Assembly: GCA_006247105.1 (NCBI GenBank)
Contig: CM016925.1
Coordinates: 1,116,001 to 1,180,000 of the forward strand
Origin: Giardia muris
Lineage: Eukaryota; Fornicata; Diplomonadida; Hexamitidae
Length of the DNA: 64,000 nucleotides
Direction of reading: 5' to 3'
Shown here in pieces: positions 17,324-26,857 of this stretch; position 1 is the first letter of the stretch; every line of letters starts with the position of its first letter. Below the pieces are notes generated by a model. The model worked only from the letters and a program-made list of their open reading frames with translations. It did not search any database and was not told the origin of the DNA. Position numbers and translations under genes: made by a program.

Positions 17324-19093
17324 ATGCTATCAGTCGACTCGACCCCCACACTGATCCATGACGAGTACGTGGAGGGGTTGCAACCAAGTCAGGAGGGTGG
17401 GTCCGGAGTAACAGCCATTGAGTTGGCACGTTTGACTCAGGAGGCTAGTGAGTCCAAGAATGATGAGGAAGCCCCAGCCCCAGCACCAGCCCTCGAGATG
17501 CTTGAAACAACTGCGAGGACGCCTGCAGAGATCGCCGAGCGTGCGCTCCGCGTATGTCAAAAACATAGTCCCACATTTCTAGAGTCGAAGTTAGGGGCAA
17601 TACCAGTCTGTCCAACCTGCCAGCGGCCTTACTTACAGACCCAGGTCTACTTTCAACTCCTGCAATCGGCGAGCTGTGGGCCGCAGGGCAATTACTACAA
17701 GCTCTTCTTCAGAGAACTAGGACGAATTGGGTCTGGGAGTTATGGGACCGTATACCGGGTGCAACACGTTTTGAAGTCCGTCAGACTTGGAATTTACGCG
17801 ATCAAGATTATCGCCGTTGGAGACTCGCGATCTTGGTTGCTAAGAGCACTCTCTGAGGTGACCGTCTTAGAACAGATGCGCCATCCGAATGTCGTTGATT
17901 ACCACCATTGTTGGGTTGAGGACTATAAGGCTGCGGTGAATTCTGGGCCAGTCCCACACCTCTTCATTCTTCTTAGTTATTGTAAGGGTGGGTCTCTTTT
18001 AAATCTTCGTCGTAAGGTTCTTGGTCGCCCATTGACCGAGGACGAGTTTCGGATGCTTCTGTATCAAACTGCATCCGGATTAGCACATCTCCACTCAATA
18101 GGCTTTCTTAGTCGGGATATCAAGCTAGGGAATATCCTACTTGACGGCACGGCTCCAGATACCGACCCGACCGAACTGATCGAGGTGGTTGATCCGGCTG
18201 GGAGTGATGCTGTGGTACCGACACGTGCCGATAAATGGGCTCGTAAGTATCGTGAGATTCAGTTTGCCCGTGACGACGCTCTACGAGAACAGAGTCGACA
18301 GCTCCTTTATATTCGTACCGTTGGCATCTCCGAGCTTCAAGCACGCTTAGCAGACTTCGGGCAAGTAGGTGATGGACCTAGTGCTGGGACCGATCTATAT
18401 CTCGCGCCGGAATTACTTTGGAAACGAGAGCGGCTAGATGGGAAAATAATCGTGAAACCTGGTGAGAACCCTGAGACTCAAGCTTTTTCCCAGAAGAGTG
18501 ATGTCTATTCTCTTGGAATCTCTTTCCTTGAGCTGATCTTTGACTGCAATACTTTCCTCTCCCAAATCAAGAGGGAGCGCGGCTGGTCAGATGAGGAGGC
18601 TTTGGAGTACGTACAAACCCATGAGCATCAGAAAGATCTCATCTCCTTTGGTAAGACCATCGTTGATTCGCTTGGTTATAGTCAGGAGCTTTCAAATCTA
18701 TTACAACAGATGTGTGCACCAAACGCGGAGGATCGACCAACCGCAGCAGCCGTGGCTGATTCCTGTTACCGGATGCAACACTCGGTCCCAGTACCAGTCA
18801 CAAGAAGAGATAGTGGTATTAATGCGACTCCACATGTATCAACGCAATATGTGAGGCCTATTCCTTCGACGCAACGGATTGAACCTCTGAAATACGACGC
18901 GACAATCCTGAGGGGTAAGGACGTTTACCCTTTTAAGCAACCAATGACACATCATCCCAAACGTCGTCGCTTATGGCGTCGGAGAAGGCCGATGGATAGG
19001 TGGTTCGCGTTGTTCCTAATGTTACACGGGTGCTTCTGTATGGCCATGTGTGGCTTCTTCGCGGTACTCATTCTAGTGCTTTTACGCGGTTAA
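17324..19093 (+). CDS. IKS1-like protein kinase with C-terminal membrane anchor
   Basis: 589 residues from the ATG after CATAAAAAG (an in-frame ATG at 17297 adds 9 and would overlap the previous gene). An N-terminal Cys pair (VCPTCQRPY, about residues 95-105) precedes the kinase domain, as in yeast IKS1 and relatives. The kinase has GSGSYGTVYRVQHV, Lys in YAIKII, the IKS-like block HPNVVDYHHCWVEDY, and a long insert before ADFGQ. The catalytic loop reads LSRDIKLGN, so the HRD His is Ser; Asp and Asn remain. After a basic run (KRRRLWRRRR) one hydrophobic segment (about 560-585) ends the chain, making it a tail-anchored kinase. Family assignment is by visible pattern. Substrate unknown. Confidence 0.75.
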   Translation: MLSVDSTPTLIHDEYVEGLQPSQEGGSGVTAIELARLTQEASESKNDEEAPAPAPALEMLETTARTPAEIAERALRVCQKHSPTFLESKLGAIPVCPTCQRPYLQTQVYFQLLQSASCGPQGNYYKLFFRELGRIGSGSYGTVYRVQHVLKSVRLGIYAIKIIAVGDSRSWLLRALSEVTVLEQMRHPNVVDYHHCWVEDYKAAVNSGPVPHLFILLSYCKGGSLLNLRRKVLGRPLTEDEFRMLLYQTASGLAHLHSIGFLSRDIKLGNILLDGTAPDTDPTELIEVVDPAGSDAVVPTRADKWARKYREIQFARDDALREQSRQLLYIRTVGISELQARLADFGQVGDGPSAGTDLYLAPELLWKRERLDGKIIVKPGENPETQAFSQKSDVYSLGISFLELIFDCNTFLSQIKRERGWSDEEALEYVQTHEHQKDLISFGKTIVDSLGYSQELSNLLQQMCAPNAEDRPTAAAVADSCYRMQHSVPVPVTRRDSGINATPHVSTQYVRPIPSTQRIEPLKYDATILRGKDVYPFKQPMTHHPKRRRLWRRRRPMDRWFALFLMLHGCFCMAMCGFFAVLILVLLRG

Positions 19094-19108
19094 AGACGGA
19101 TCGCTGGA

Positions 19109-19753
19109 TCACTTGCGCACGGGAACGAAGACGAGGCGGAGGACGAGGATGAGGAGGAAGATGAAATAATGGTTGGAAAGGGGGATAAGAATACAGCCCA
19201 CAATGACGACGATCGCCTTTTGAAGTAAGTGTAACTCGGATCCGATCAAGTAGCTCCAATAGATGAAGTTGAACGCCGCCTCTGGCTTCATGATGAGGAC
19301 CGACATCTGGATGGCATAAATCTTTGCATCTGTCATTGCAAGGAACATGAAGGCACAAGCTGCAATAAAGCAGATGAGGATGGCACCAATTTTCATCAGA
19401 TGCGACCTGAAGAAGGGAATCTTGAGCGCCTTTATGAGGAGGCCATACGCGGGGATGATTGAAAGCATGGAAGCGATCGTACAGCATTGGTCAATGAGCT
19501 TCGACGGTACGATGTTACGAAGCCACCAAGGAAGGCCAAAGACGACTGGGTAAATGACATGTCGGACGAAGGGCCTATTGGCTTGACTCCAAACGAGAGG
19601 AATAAGGAAGAAGAGACAAACGCGTGAGATGACGTTCAAGTATTCAACCTCATCGCTATAATGCAGTATGAAAGAGTTGACGAAGATGGTGCGGCGAGGA
19701 AGGACGACGCCCTGGAAGTCCTTGTCATTCCTTGGGTCAAACTGTTCAGACAT
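19109..19753 (-). CDS. Hypothetical multi-pass membrane protein
   Basis: 214 residues with about five or six hydrophobic segments (roughly 38-55, 62-80, 90-112, 118-138, 165-190, 192-210) and a basic C-terminus (VFVPVRK). No family recognised. The start is the ATG after TATAAGAAA; the longer open frame upstream would run through the divergent MRS2 gene and is not needed. It converges on the IKS1-like gene with 15 bases between stops. Confidence 0.7.
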   Translation of the reverse strand: MSEQFDPRNDKDFQGVVLPRRTIFVNSFILHYSDEVEYLNVISRVCLFFLIPLVWSQANRPFVRHVIYPVVFGLPWWLRNIVPSKLIDQCCTIASMLSIIPAYGLLIKALKIPFFRSHLMKIGAILICFIAACAFMFLAMTDAKIYAIQMSVLIMKPEAAFNFIYWSYLIGSELHLLQKAIVVIVGCILIPLSNHYFIFLLILVLRLVFVPVRK

Positions 19754-19770
19754 TTTCTTATAGATGATAA
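19754..19770. promoter_or_regulatory. 17-bp divergent promoter spacer
   Basis: TTTCTTATAGATGATAA between two divergent ATGs (19753 minus, 19771 plus). It is A/T-rich on both sides and is the likely shared initiator region. Confidence 0.55.
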
Positions 19771-21072
19771 ATGATGCATTCCACACCGAGCGACGTTGCG
19801 TCCATTTCCTTCGTGGAGTACCGGCAGAACCCACAGAACCGTGAGCAGCTTGATCGGGAGGCGAAGCAATTGAGGAGACGTGACTTCGAGACGAGATATC
19901 AGTTAAAGCCAAAGGATGTACGAACCCTTCAAAGCACTTACTCCTCGGTCATTCTGATGCAGGAGAAGCTCATTGTCGTGTTGAACCAGATCCCGATCGT
20001 CATTCAACGGTCTCTTTGTTGTATCGTATTGGACCATCGTTCTTCAGGTCGTAATTTGGCACTTGGCTTTGCTGAGGCCTTTCCAAGCTTAATGGTTTCG
20101 CGTACTCACCAGATCGACGCCTGGGAACTGAACTGTCTTGAATCCCTACTATTCTATCTGTCCCGTACGATTCAAAGCAAATATAAGTCGATTTCTCAAT
20201 ATGCAGCTAAACTCTTCTCAGTTAGAAGCTTGGAGCTTCAAACCCTCGTCGAGGCATGTCAAAGGTTACGTCTGGAGGTACATATCATCCACACCGCACT
20301 ATCCAACATCCTTGATGATGATCAAGAAGTAGCTCGTCTTTCTTTTGAAAACCAGAAATACATTAGTCAATATACTTCGACACGGAAGAAGGAAAGGGCG
20401 GACTTACACATGCGGACGTGCCAATCTTTCACGGACTTGAAACATTCACGTTCCGTCTCAAGTTTATCCTCAAAGAGTATTCTATTACCAGAGACGGAAT
20501 TGCGTCAAAGTACGCTAGAGGATCGTACCCCCCTTACTCTACGGCATTCCCCATCATCTCGTCTCATTCAGCCCGGTGAGCTTGACGCTTCTCTTGCTGA
20601 TGAGGCTTGTTGGGTGCAACGATGTAGAACCTTTGCAGAAGTTAAGGATGACGTCCTAGAAAGTACCCCGATTAGTGTGGGAAGCATCCACGACATCTTC
20701 GAGACTTGCCTTGCAGAGGCGACAGTTATTCGTGCCAGTGTCGATAATCTCATGCGAAACGTCATAACAAACACAAGGATCGCCGAACTTCGCCTTGATG
20801 GAGATCGGAACTCTCTCCTCACCTTTAAACTGTACCTGGGGCTCTTCACGCTCTCGGTAAAGGCTGCATCATTACCTGGGGGGCTTTTAGGGATGAACCT
20901 GTTGAATCCATGGCTTCCCGCAACAGACGATCCCGGACCCTTCTACGTCTCGGGTAGCCTTCTACCCTTCTGGGCCTTGTCGGGCATTTCCCTCCTCATC
21001 TTCCTAACGACCTTCGGAGGCCTTTGCCTCGCATATCGACATGCGCTCCATCACAAGAAAAAATCTCCTTGA
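19771..21072 (+). CDS. MRS2-like: MRS2/CorA-type Mg2+ transporter
   Basis: 433 residues. The N-terminal soluble part has the MRS2/MGT start LKPKDVRTLQ...SSVILMQEKLIVVLNQI, and a long-helix region with ELNCLESLLFYL and ILDDDQEVARL, typical of the MRS2 stalk. A Ser-rich insert (about 215-270) follows. The first membrane helix ends in the signature GMN (LLGMNL, about 378-383), and a second helix (about 398-425) and basic tail HHKKKSP follow. These proteins are pentameric Mg2+ channels. In most eukaryotes they sit in mitochondria or other endomembranes; Giardia has only mitosomes, so location is open. Its stop TGA overlaps the next ATG by one base (TGATG). Confidence 0.85.
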   Translation: MMHSTPSDVASISFVEYRQNPQNREQLDREAKQLRRRDFETRYQLKPKDVRTLQSTYSSVILMQEKLIVVLNQIPIVIQRSLCCIVLDHRSSGRNLALGFAEAFPSLMVSRTHQIDAWELNCLESLLFYLSRTIQSKYKSISQYAAKLFSVRSLELQTLVEACQRLRLEVHIIHTALSNILDDDQEVARLSFENQKYISQYTSTRKKERADLHMRTCQSFTDLKHSRSVSSLSSKSILLPETELRQSTLEDRTPLTLRHSPSSRLIQPGELDASLADEACWVQRCRTFAEVKDDVLESTPISVGSIHDIFETCLAEATVIRASVDNLMRNVITNTRIAELRLDGDRNSLLTFKLYLGLFTLSVKAASLPGGLLGMNLLNPWLPATDDPGPFYVSGSLLPFWALSGISLLIFLTTFGGLCLAYRHALHHKKKSP

Positions 21073-22292
21073 TGAATACTAAGGCCAGATCTCCGAAGCG
21101 TTCAACACAGACGCGGACCCAGAAGCGGAAGAAGAAGCGGCGTCCCCAACCTTCCGTTCAGGTCCAACACCTCACCGACGTCTGTCCGCGCGCGGGCTTC
21201 GATACCTCGTACCCGAACATCGACGTTGTTGTCGCCTTGATGAATGCGGTGGGGATCCCCCCTGTGGAGAGGCAGTTTGTTGAGGGCGTGCTTGAGCATC
21301 AACCGGAGCTTAAGCTCCCTTACTTTGAGCGTTTGCAACGTATTCAGGCCTTACAGCGGGAGTTCCATAGGAGTAGTAAGTATCGGGAGAGGCTCCTGAT
21401 CTACCTTCGGGATACGTTGCGGAAGAGTACCGTCGAGTCCAGTGCCTTTAGCACGAGCCTTTCCAATGAAGACGAGAGTAATATAATTGGTTCCCTAACC
21501 CGTTTGACGTATCATGCGGTGCGGATGATCTCGATCGTTAAGGCTGCGCGAGATTTCCTTGGGCATCCTATCAATTTTCCGACGATGAACACCGTATCGG
21601 TGGCGATTAAGGAGAAGTGGTACACCCTATTACGTGCAGACACGTTCTATGATAGTGAGACGATCCCGAAGATCTTTACTCTTCTCCAGTTCTGTGGCCA
21701 TAACAAGGGCGTCATCGACGCTGGCAAGATGATCAAGGAGTATTTGGATAAGGCCACCACGGTTCAGATGCAATTGGGTGGAGACGGCCCGGTCATGCCT
21801 CGGGTGAGTGCGGCTTCCTCAAGTCCTTATAAACTCAAAGAGAACCTAGCGGCTGCTTCGTCTGTCGATAAGGAGAATAGGTCGGGAACATACCTAGACA
21901 TCTCCCCTGGCGCCGACTTCGGTCTTCGTATGCTCATCAACGTCCCATATCTAACCGAAACTGCTACCGATTCCTTCGTCGAACAACCAAGACAGATCAC
22001 AGATGTTATTTCTCGATGGCATGCGTATCTTTGGTCGCACCCCTCTGCATACCAACCAAGACCAGAAGAAGGTAAGGAATACTCCATTCAGATGCTTAGT
22101 GGGCGAGAGTGTTTAGAGATCCTTAAAGATGAGCCTCAAACGCTTACGGCGGCTTGGAAAGTACGTACAAGCCTCGAGCGTAGACCTTGGGGAACCCATA
22201 TCATCCCTGTGAGTGTGATGGTTCCAATTGATACATCTCTTCAGCGTCGAGAACAATATCCAATCACCCTAAGGACTAATGATGGCCCATAA
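21072..22292 (+). CDS. Hypothetical protein with basic N-terminus
   Basis: 406 residues, family not recognised. The first 28 residues are very basic (TQKRKKKRRPQPS), which would suit a nuclear or nucleolar protein. The middle (about 60-245) is mainly helical, and the rest looks mixed. The start shares one base with the MRS2 stop. Its 3' end overlaps the convergent membrane-protein gene by 17 bases. Confidence 0.65.
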   Translation: MNTKARSPKRSTQTRTQKRKKKRRPQPSVQVQHLTDVCPRAGFDTSYPNIDVVVALMNAVGIPPVERQFVEGVLEHQPELKLPYFERLQRIQALQREFHRSSKYRERLLIYLRDTLRKSTVESSAFSTSLSNEDESNIIGSLTRLTYHAVRMISIVKAARDFLGHPINFPTMNTVSVAIKEKWYTLLRADTFYDSETIPKIFTLLQFCGHNKGVIDAGKMIKEYLDKATTVQMQLGGDGPVMPRVSAASSSPYKLKENLAAASSVDKENRSGTYLDISPGADFGLRMLINVPYLTETATDSFVEQPRQITDVISRWHAYLWSHPSAYQPRPEEGKEYSIQMLSGRECLEILKDEPQTLTAAWKVRTSLERRPWGTHIIPVSVMVPIDTSLQRREQYPITLRTNDGP

Positions 22293-22638
22293 GCGTGCGC
22301 TTCCGCAAGGCCGTGCGAACATATTGAAAGACAAGTAAGGGGATTAGGATGACGTGAAGGATCATTTTGATGCCTCGACAGATGGGAATCGTTACGCTTC
22401 TAGTTTCATGCACAGCTTCCAGGATAAGCACCAAATGAAGAGATGCCGTCCCTATAAAGGCGTATGAGACAATGATGGCTTGAAGTCTGGGGTATGGTTC
22501 GAGGGCATTGAGTAGGAGCCCACATGTGCCGCCATAATGGCAAAGCATGATCCCTTGTGAGATGAGGAGAAGGATGAGGAGTCCTTGGAGAGCTACGTGA
22601 ACGCTCTTAGTAGCAAAGATGGTTTGTTCGAATCGCAT
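22276..22638 (-). CDS. Small multi-pass membrane protein
   Basis: 120 residues with three or four hydrophobic segments (about 13-35, 43-52, 55-72, 88-108) and a basic end (RTALRKRTLMGHH). The ATG at 22638 has the context TCACGAAAATG. No family recognised. It is short for a transporter and could be a subunit or tetraspan-like protein. Confidence 0.6.
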   Translation of the reverse strand: MRFEQTIFATKSVHVALQGLLILLLISQGIMLCHYGGTCGLLLNALEPYPRLQAIIVSYAFIGTASLHLVLILEAVHETRSVTIPICRGIKMILHVILIPLLVFQYVRTALRKRTLMGHH

Positions 22639-22751
22639 TTTCGTGACTGGTTAGCCTATTCATAGCTTGTATCGTCTTCTTCAAGACTAGAAAAGCGGGA
22701 GAGACATGTAGATCCGAAGAGGTACCAGGAAGCATTACAGTGCGCCTTAAA

Positions 22752-23522
22752 ATGACGGTAATCTTCGAGGGTGATATCCCCTTCGTTCTATCTGGGGAAA
22801 ACACCCTCGCAGTCCAACTGAGCGATGCCTCGGTGATCGAGATCATCAGAGATAACTTAACCTCGCTCTCGGCGGTCATCGAGCCACACATCATCTCGGT
22901 TGGAGTTCGAACTCATCAAACGGATCATTCAACGCCAGAGGAAAGGGCGCGTTATCAATTTGCGAGTCGGACCTTGGCTACCACTCCCGGAGACTTTGGC
23001 ACAGGTTCCTTTGGTTTGGAGTATACGACCATCCACACCGTCGACTTCAGCGTGACTCACCCAAGGAGCCATAAGCGCTACAGTGTCTCCGGTACTCAGT
23101 CCTCCTTCACCAAGGGGGTCGCAATCACCTACAACCCCAAGGTACAAACCGCTCACGCAACCCCTCTCATCTTCATGACAGCTAGTATGGATGCTAAGAA
23201 TCAACAAAGTGGTACTCAAGAACCGCTTATCTCGATAGATGAGAGGACGCCACTCACAAGGTTTGTTACAGAACCAATCCTCAAGGCGCGTTCCGATCCG
23301 GATGAATCGAGCTTAACAAAGGAGGACTCGAGTAAGTTCAGTCGTCGTTCTTCTCTTGGGTGTAGTGAGGACAGTGTCGATGACGCCGAGAATGAGCAAG
23401 AGCAGCGTAAGATTCGTCACCGTGACAAGCGAATGAGCTCATTAGAAGAGCGTGAGGAGGCTCTCATCCGTGCGCAAGAGCAACCAGCCCAACAAGCCTC
23501 GAAGACTCGAAGACCTAGTTGA
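22752..23522 (+). CDS. Hypothetical protein with Ser/charged C-terminal tail
   Basis: 256 residues from the ATG after GCCTTAAA. The N-terminal 150 residues are beta-rich with several Gly/Thr turns and no domain I recognise. The C-terminal 90 are acidic and basic mixed, Ser-rich (KFSRRSSLG, a basophilic-kinase-like site) and probably disordered, ending in a short helix (SLEEREEALIRAQEQ). Confidence 0.65.
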   Translation: MTVIFEGDIPFVLSGENTLAVQLSDASVIEIIRDNLTSLSAVIEPHIISVGVRTHQTDHSTPEERARYQFASRTLATTPGDFGTGSFGLEYTTIHTVDFSVTHPRSHKRYSVSGTQSSFTKGVAITYNPKVQTAHATPLIFMTASMDAKNQQSGTQEPLISIDERTPLTRFVTEPILKARSDPDESSLTKEDSSKFSRRSSLGCSEDSVDDAENEQEQRKIRHRDKRMSSLEEREEALIRAQEQPAQQASKTRRPS

Positions 23523-23537
23523 GGGGGGGAAATAAAA

Positions 23538-23774
23538 ATGCAGCTTCGCTTCGTGATGTGCATGCAATGCGGTTCTCGCCCGAGGTACGATGGGATTCGA
23601 CAGTACTTCAAGAAGCAGAACGTTGAGGCTGACTTCGAGTTTGAGCCTGGCCCCGACGGGTCCTTCGAGATTTATCTCGACGGGAAGCAGATCTATAGTA
23701 AGCTCTCTACTGGTCAGTATCCGACCCCTCCGGAGCTCCTCGAGCTGATTCGGAAGGAGCAGCCCGCCGTATAA
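23538..23774 (+). CDS. Rdx (SelW/SelT/SelH-like) thioredoxin-fold protein
   Basis: 78-residue protein of the Rdx family. It has the redox CxxC motif near the N-terminus (MCMQCG, Cys8 and Cys11), which replaces the CxxU of vertebrate selenoprotein W, and the family end pattern FEIYLDGKQIYSK...P...ELLELI. These small proteins have a thioredoxin-like fold and are thought to act in thiol redox control. The start has a strong Giardia context (GGAAATAAAAATG). No selenocysteine is needed, as both positions are Cys codons. Confidence 0.85.
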   Translation: MQLRFVMCMQCGSRPRYDGIRQYFKKQNVEADFEFEPGPDGSFEIYLDGKQIYSKLSTGQYPTPPELLELIRKEQPAV

Positions 23775-23792
23775 ATTGGGATTTCCTTACTA

Positions 23793-25301
23793 ATGCTTGT
23801 GTCGTCTCGCCAGGACACCGCCAGTAGTGTCCCCACCGACGAGAGCGACTCGCTCTCGCTCCGAGATGGCTTCCGGATCCGGGCGGTGTCAACGTTCGAC
23901 GCGAACCAGACGCGAATGGACCTTGCCACGACCGGTTCCGGGTTTGACATCGTCGAGTGTCTTCAATCATTGGGAGAGGGGAGGGTGCGGCGCTCTCCGG
24001 ACGAGGCGGTTGCCGCCACCGACGTGGAGGATGGAGCCATAACCATCGCTTCTCCATACCCATACATGGGAGGTATGGTGGATGGAGTACGACTACCCCA
24101 GCCTTTGGAGAACGTATGGTTCTTCCGCTTCAAGAGTGAGAACAAGATACGGCTAAGTTTCGACGCATCGAACTTACAACGGCGGACATGCTCCTTCTAT
24201 TATCAGGGGCGTTGTAAGCCACGACGGTTAGACTTCGGCTACTATCTGGCTGGGTCTCCGGATTGCGACCCGGTCCTCTTAATACAAGACTTCTACCAGA
24301 CGCCGGAATGTATGATCCCATTCTTTAGTGCATTGGTTGCTGATAACAAGTGTTGCTACTGCTTGCAGCCAGAGCCCCTTGTCAAACACCTTCTTCCTCA
24401 CGAGCTGATCATCTGTTATTTGGAGTTCCTCTTGAACATCTGCGTGAACTTCAAAGCTGCTGGACGCCGACGATCTAGTCACGTTAGCTCGAAGTATCAA
24501 GAGACTTCAAGAAGGATCAGTATCGTTGGCCAAGGGACGGGTGCCAATACTGCCTTGAAGTTAGCCTTAGTCGTCACCCTTCTAAGCGAGGGGATCGAGG
24601 CATTATACGACTATGATGGGGCGCGTGTGGCAAGTACACGACTTATCCGTGATGGCTTCAGTAATATCAACTTTACCACCCTCCTATCGTTAAGGTCGAT
24701 CATCCTGTGCAACCCGCTCATGCCAAGCTATCCAACCATTCTTCATACTCGGAACCCGCCCCTTGCACGTTTCCTTCGGCCAGGAATCCCCGGGGGTAGC
24801 GTCGCTAGAGCTCGGGCGATCCTACAAGAGGGTTTGGGCTTCAATACGGGTGCCGATTCAAACGGTATCCCAACTCTTTCCAGTCCGCTCCCAGAAGTCA
24901 GCACGGTCGCCCCACCCGCCTCTTATCTCCCTAATTACCTTAGTTTTTGCCCTCAATCTCTTGTCACTCATTATGGATCTTGCATTCGCCGCTATAACAA
25001 GAGCACCTTCGCCATGATGACCGGGTTGCTCAACATGTGTTTTTCATCGCAATTGGACGACATCCCTGGAGTCCCAGAGCCCCATGTCTTCGACCTGTAC
25101 AGTTGTCTTGGCCCATATCATCGTGGAAGCTTCCCTTTATATATTTTTCTCGGTAGCGATTTCAATCTCCTTTCTGGTGAGGACCTTCAAAGATTACACA
25201 AGTTATCAGATGAAAATTCAACCGTAGTTTTCCGTCGTATCCCAGGCTGCGGTGCCGACGCCCTAAACACGTGCGGCTCCGTGCTGACAAAGATGCTATG
25301 A
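23793..25301 (+). CDS. Alpha/beta-hydrolase-fold protein, probably inactive
   Basis: 502 residues. After a disordered head (about 1-100) comes an alpha/beta-hydrolase pattern: a strand and oxyanion-region turn (VLLIQDFY), then the nucleophile elbow RISIVGQGTGANTALKLAL (about 241-259). A strand LRSIILCNPL follows, and later LYIFLGSDF...VVFRRIPGCGADAL (about 450-490). The elbow is G-x-G-x-G, so the nucleophile Ser is Gly-flanked Gln-Gly with no Ser/Asp/Cys at the active position. The usual final His is also not where expected. I infer a catalytically dead member, perhaps a binding protein. Family within the fold unknown. Confidence 0.55.
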   Translation: MLVSSRQDTASSVPTDESDSLSLRDGFRIRAVSTFDANQTRMDLATTGSGFDIVECLQSLGEGRVRRSPDEAVAATDVEDGAITIASPYPYMGGMVDGVRLPQPLENVWFFRFKSENKIRLSFDASNLQRRTCSFYYQGRCKPRRLDFGYYLAGSPDCDPVLLIQDFYQTPECMIPFFSALVADNKCCYCLQPEPLVKHLLPHELIICYLEFLLNICVNFKAAGRRRSSHVSSKYQETSRRISIVGQGTGANTALKLALVVTLLSEGIEALYDYDGARVASTRLIRDGFSNINFTTLLSLRSIILCNPLMPSYPTILHTRNPPLARFLRPGIPGGSVARARAILQEGLGFNTGADSNGIPTLSSPLPEVSTVAPPASYLPNYLSFCPQSLVTHYGSCIRRYNKSTFAMMTGLLNMCFSSQLDDIPGVPEPHVFDLYSCLGPYHRGSFPLYIFLGSDFNLLSGEDLQRLHKLSDENSTVVFRRIPGCGADALNTCGSVLTKML

Positions 25302-25358
25302 TCCCTTCCACCCTTACACCAACCAAAGGTAGTTCACTGTCCCAGTGCACCAGTGTCA

Positions 25359-26018
25359 TTAGCTTTCTGCCTGTTCCAGGATCTCGACTTTGTCTGGCAT
25401 CACCTTCCCCTTGATGTTCGGGTTGTAGATGCGGACCTTGATCCCGATGACGCCCTGACGCATCTTGATGTGACGAATTGCCTCAGCAAGGAAGATACGC
25501 TTGGGATGGCCTGTGGAGATCAGGCACCCCTCGCGGAACTTCGAGGCGCGTGCGCGCTGAGCGCGGAGCTTTCCGGAGATGACCACCTCGCACCCGGCCG
25601 CGCCAGCCTTCATCGCAGTGCGGATAATCGAGTACGCAGCGCGACGGATCGGCAACGCCTCCTCGAGCTTCGCGCGGAGGTTCTCTGCCATGATCTCGGC
25701 GCTGAGCCCACGCTTCAGAACCTTGTCCACCCAGATATTGACGGAGTTCGGATTCATCTTGAGCCGGGACGCGATGACATACTCGAGCTGGTGCAGGCGA
25801 TAGTGGTACTGACCCTGGGCAATCGCGGGGTCAGCGCAAAGGATGGTCAGCTCGAGCGTGGTGGCTGTGCGGCGGAGCGTGCACGAGGCGTACCCGGCAT
25901 CGACCAGCTCGCGAGAGAAGAACTCGTTGAGCTCTGCCTCGACGAGGCAGTCGCTTAGGTACTTCATGTAGAACGTGCGATCCCCGTCTGGTTGGTTCCA
26001 CTTACTCACGCGTGGCAT
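25359..26018 (-). CDS. RPS3: 40S ribosomal protein uS3 (RPS3)
   Basis: 219 residues, the usual uS3 length without the long C-terminal extension. It sits at the mRNA entry channel of the 40S head. The N-terminal part carries LNEFFSRELVDAGYASCTLRRT, the KH domain spans about 20-95, and the C-terminal signature GAAGCEVVISGKLRAQRA with the preceding IIRTAMKAG is diagnostic. The start is the ATG at 26018 (MPRVSKW); the open frame upstream has no support. It is divergent with eIF6 over 65 bases, pairing two translation genes. Confidence 0.95.
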   Translation of the reverse strand: MPRVSKWNQPDGDRTFYMKYLSDCLVEAELNEFFSRELVDAGYASCTLRRTATTLELTILCADPAIAQGQYHYRLHQLEYVIASRLKMNPNSVNIWVDKVLKRGLSAEIMAENLRAKLEEALPIRRAAYSIIRTAMKAGAAGCEVVISGKLRAQRARASKFREGCLISTGHPKRIFLAEAIRHIKMRQGVIGIKVRIYNPNIKGKVMPDKVEILEQAES

Positions 26019-26083
26019 CTTCGGACGCCAGAAAGAATGCAGATCGGGAATCCAAATTGAAATGGCCTCCACCCATTGGAGAA

Positions 26084-26824
26084 ATGAGTGTGCGTCTTTC
26101 TTACGAGTCGTCGAGTGACATCGGTGTCTTCAGCGTCCTGACCAACGCTTATGCACTCGCCGCGCCCTCGGGGGCGATGAACTATTACGCCGCCCTCGAG
26201 ACGGTCATCGTCCCGCACGGGTTACCTGTCGTCCGGGCAACCATTAACTCGAGCATCGTCATTGGCCGTGTATCAGTTGGGAATCGGAAAGGACTGCTCC
26301 TCCCAAGTAACGTCCAAGACCACGAGATGATGCATATCCGGAACTCCCTCCCAGACGAGATCGTAGTTCAACGTGTCGATGAGCGTCTCTCCGCTCTTGG
26401 TAACGTTGTCGCATGCAATGACTATGTGGCACTGATTCATCCGGACCTCGATCGAGAAACCGAGGAGATCATCGCAGATGTCCTAGGTGTGGAGGTCTTC
26501 AGACATACCGTCGCGGGAGAGGCTCTTGTTGGAACCTACGCTCGATTCAATAACCAGGGCTGTCTTGTCCACCCACAAACCAGTCGAGAAGAACAAGAGG
26601 AACTTGCCTCTCTCCTGTCCATCCCAGTGTGTGCGGGAACTGTCAATCGCGGGTCTCCCGCGGTAGGTGCGGGGATCCTTGTGACAGATTGGTGCTGCTT
26701 TGTGGGATATGATACTACCTCGACAGAGATGTCTGTCATCGAGTCCACGTTCAAGATCAAGAAGCTTAGCACTGCGAACATCCTGGCAGATGTCCGACAA
26801 GCTCTCATGGAGAACTTCCTCTAG
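26084..26824 (+). CDS. EIF6: Translation initiation factor eIF6
   Basis: 246 residues, the exact family size. eIF6 is a five-fold pseudosymmetric pentein that binds the 60S subunit, is needed for 60S biogenesis and blocks early 40S joining. Visible blocks are SDIGVFSVLTNAYAL, LGNVVACNDYVALIHPDLDRE, VHPQTSREEQEELASLL and AGTVNRGSP. The ATG at 26084 (MSVRLSYE, after GGAGAA) gives the standard N-terminus; the frame upstream is just open. Confidence 0.95.
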   Translation: MSVRLSYESSSDIGVFSVLTNAYALAAPSGAMNYYAALETVIVPHGLPVVRATINSSIVIGRVSVGNRKGLLLPSNVQDHEMMHIRNSLPDEIVVQRVDERLSALGNVVACNDYVALIHPDLDRETEEIIADVLGVEVFRHTVAGEALVGTYARFNNQGCLVHPQTSREEQEELASLLSIPVCAGTVNRGSPAVGAGILVTDWCCFVGYDTTSTEMSVIESTFKIKKLSTANILADVRQALMENFL

Positions 26825-26857
26825 GCTCAGGAAGTAGGGAGTCGAAAGTCGAACCCA

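Noticed and set aside
25353..25958. 201-residue plus-strand ORF opposite uS3
   Set aside because: Antisense shadow of uS3.
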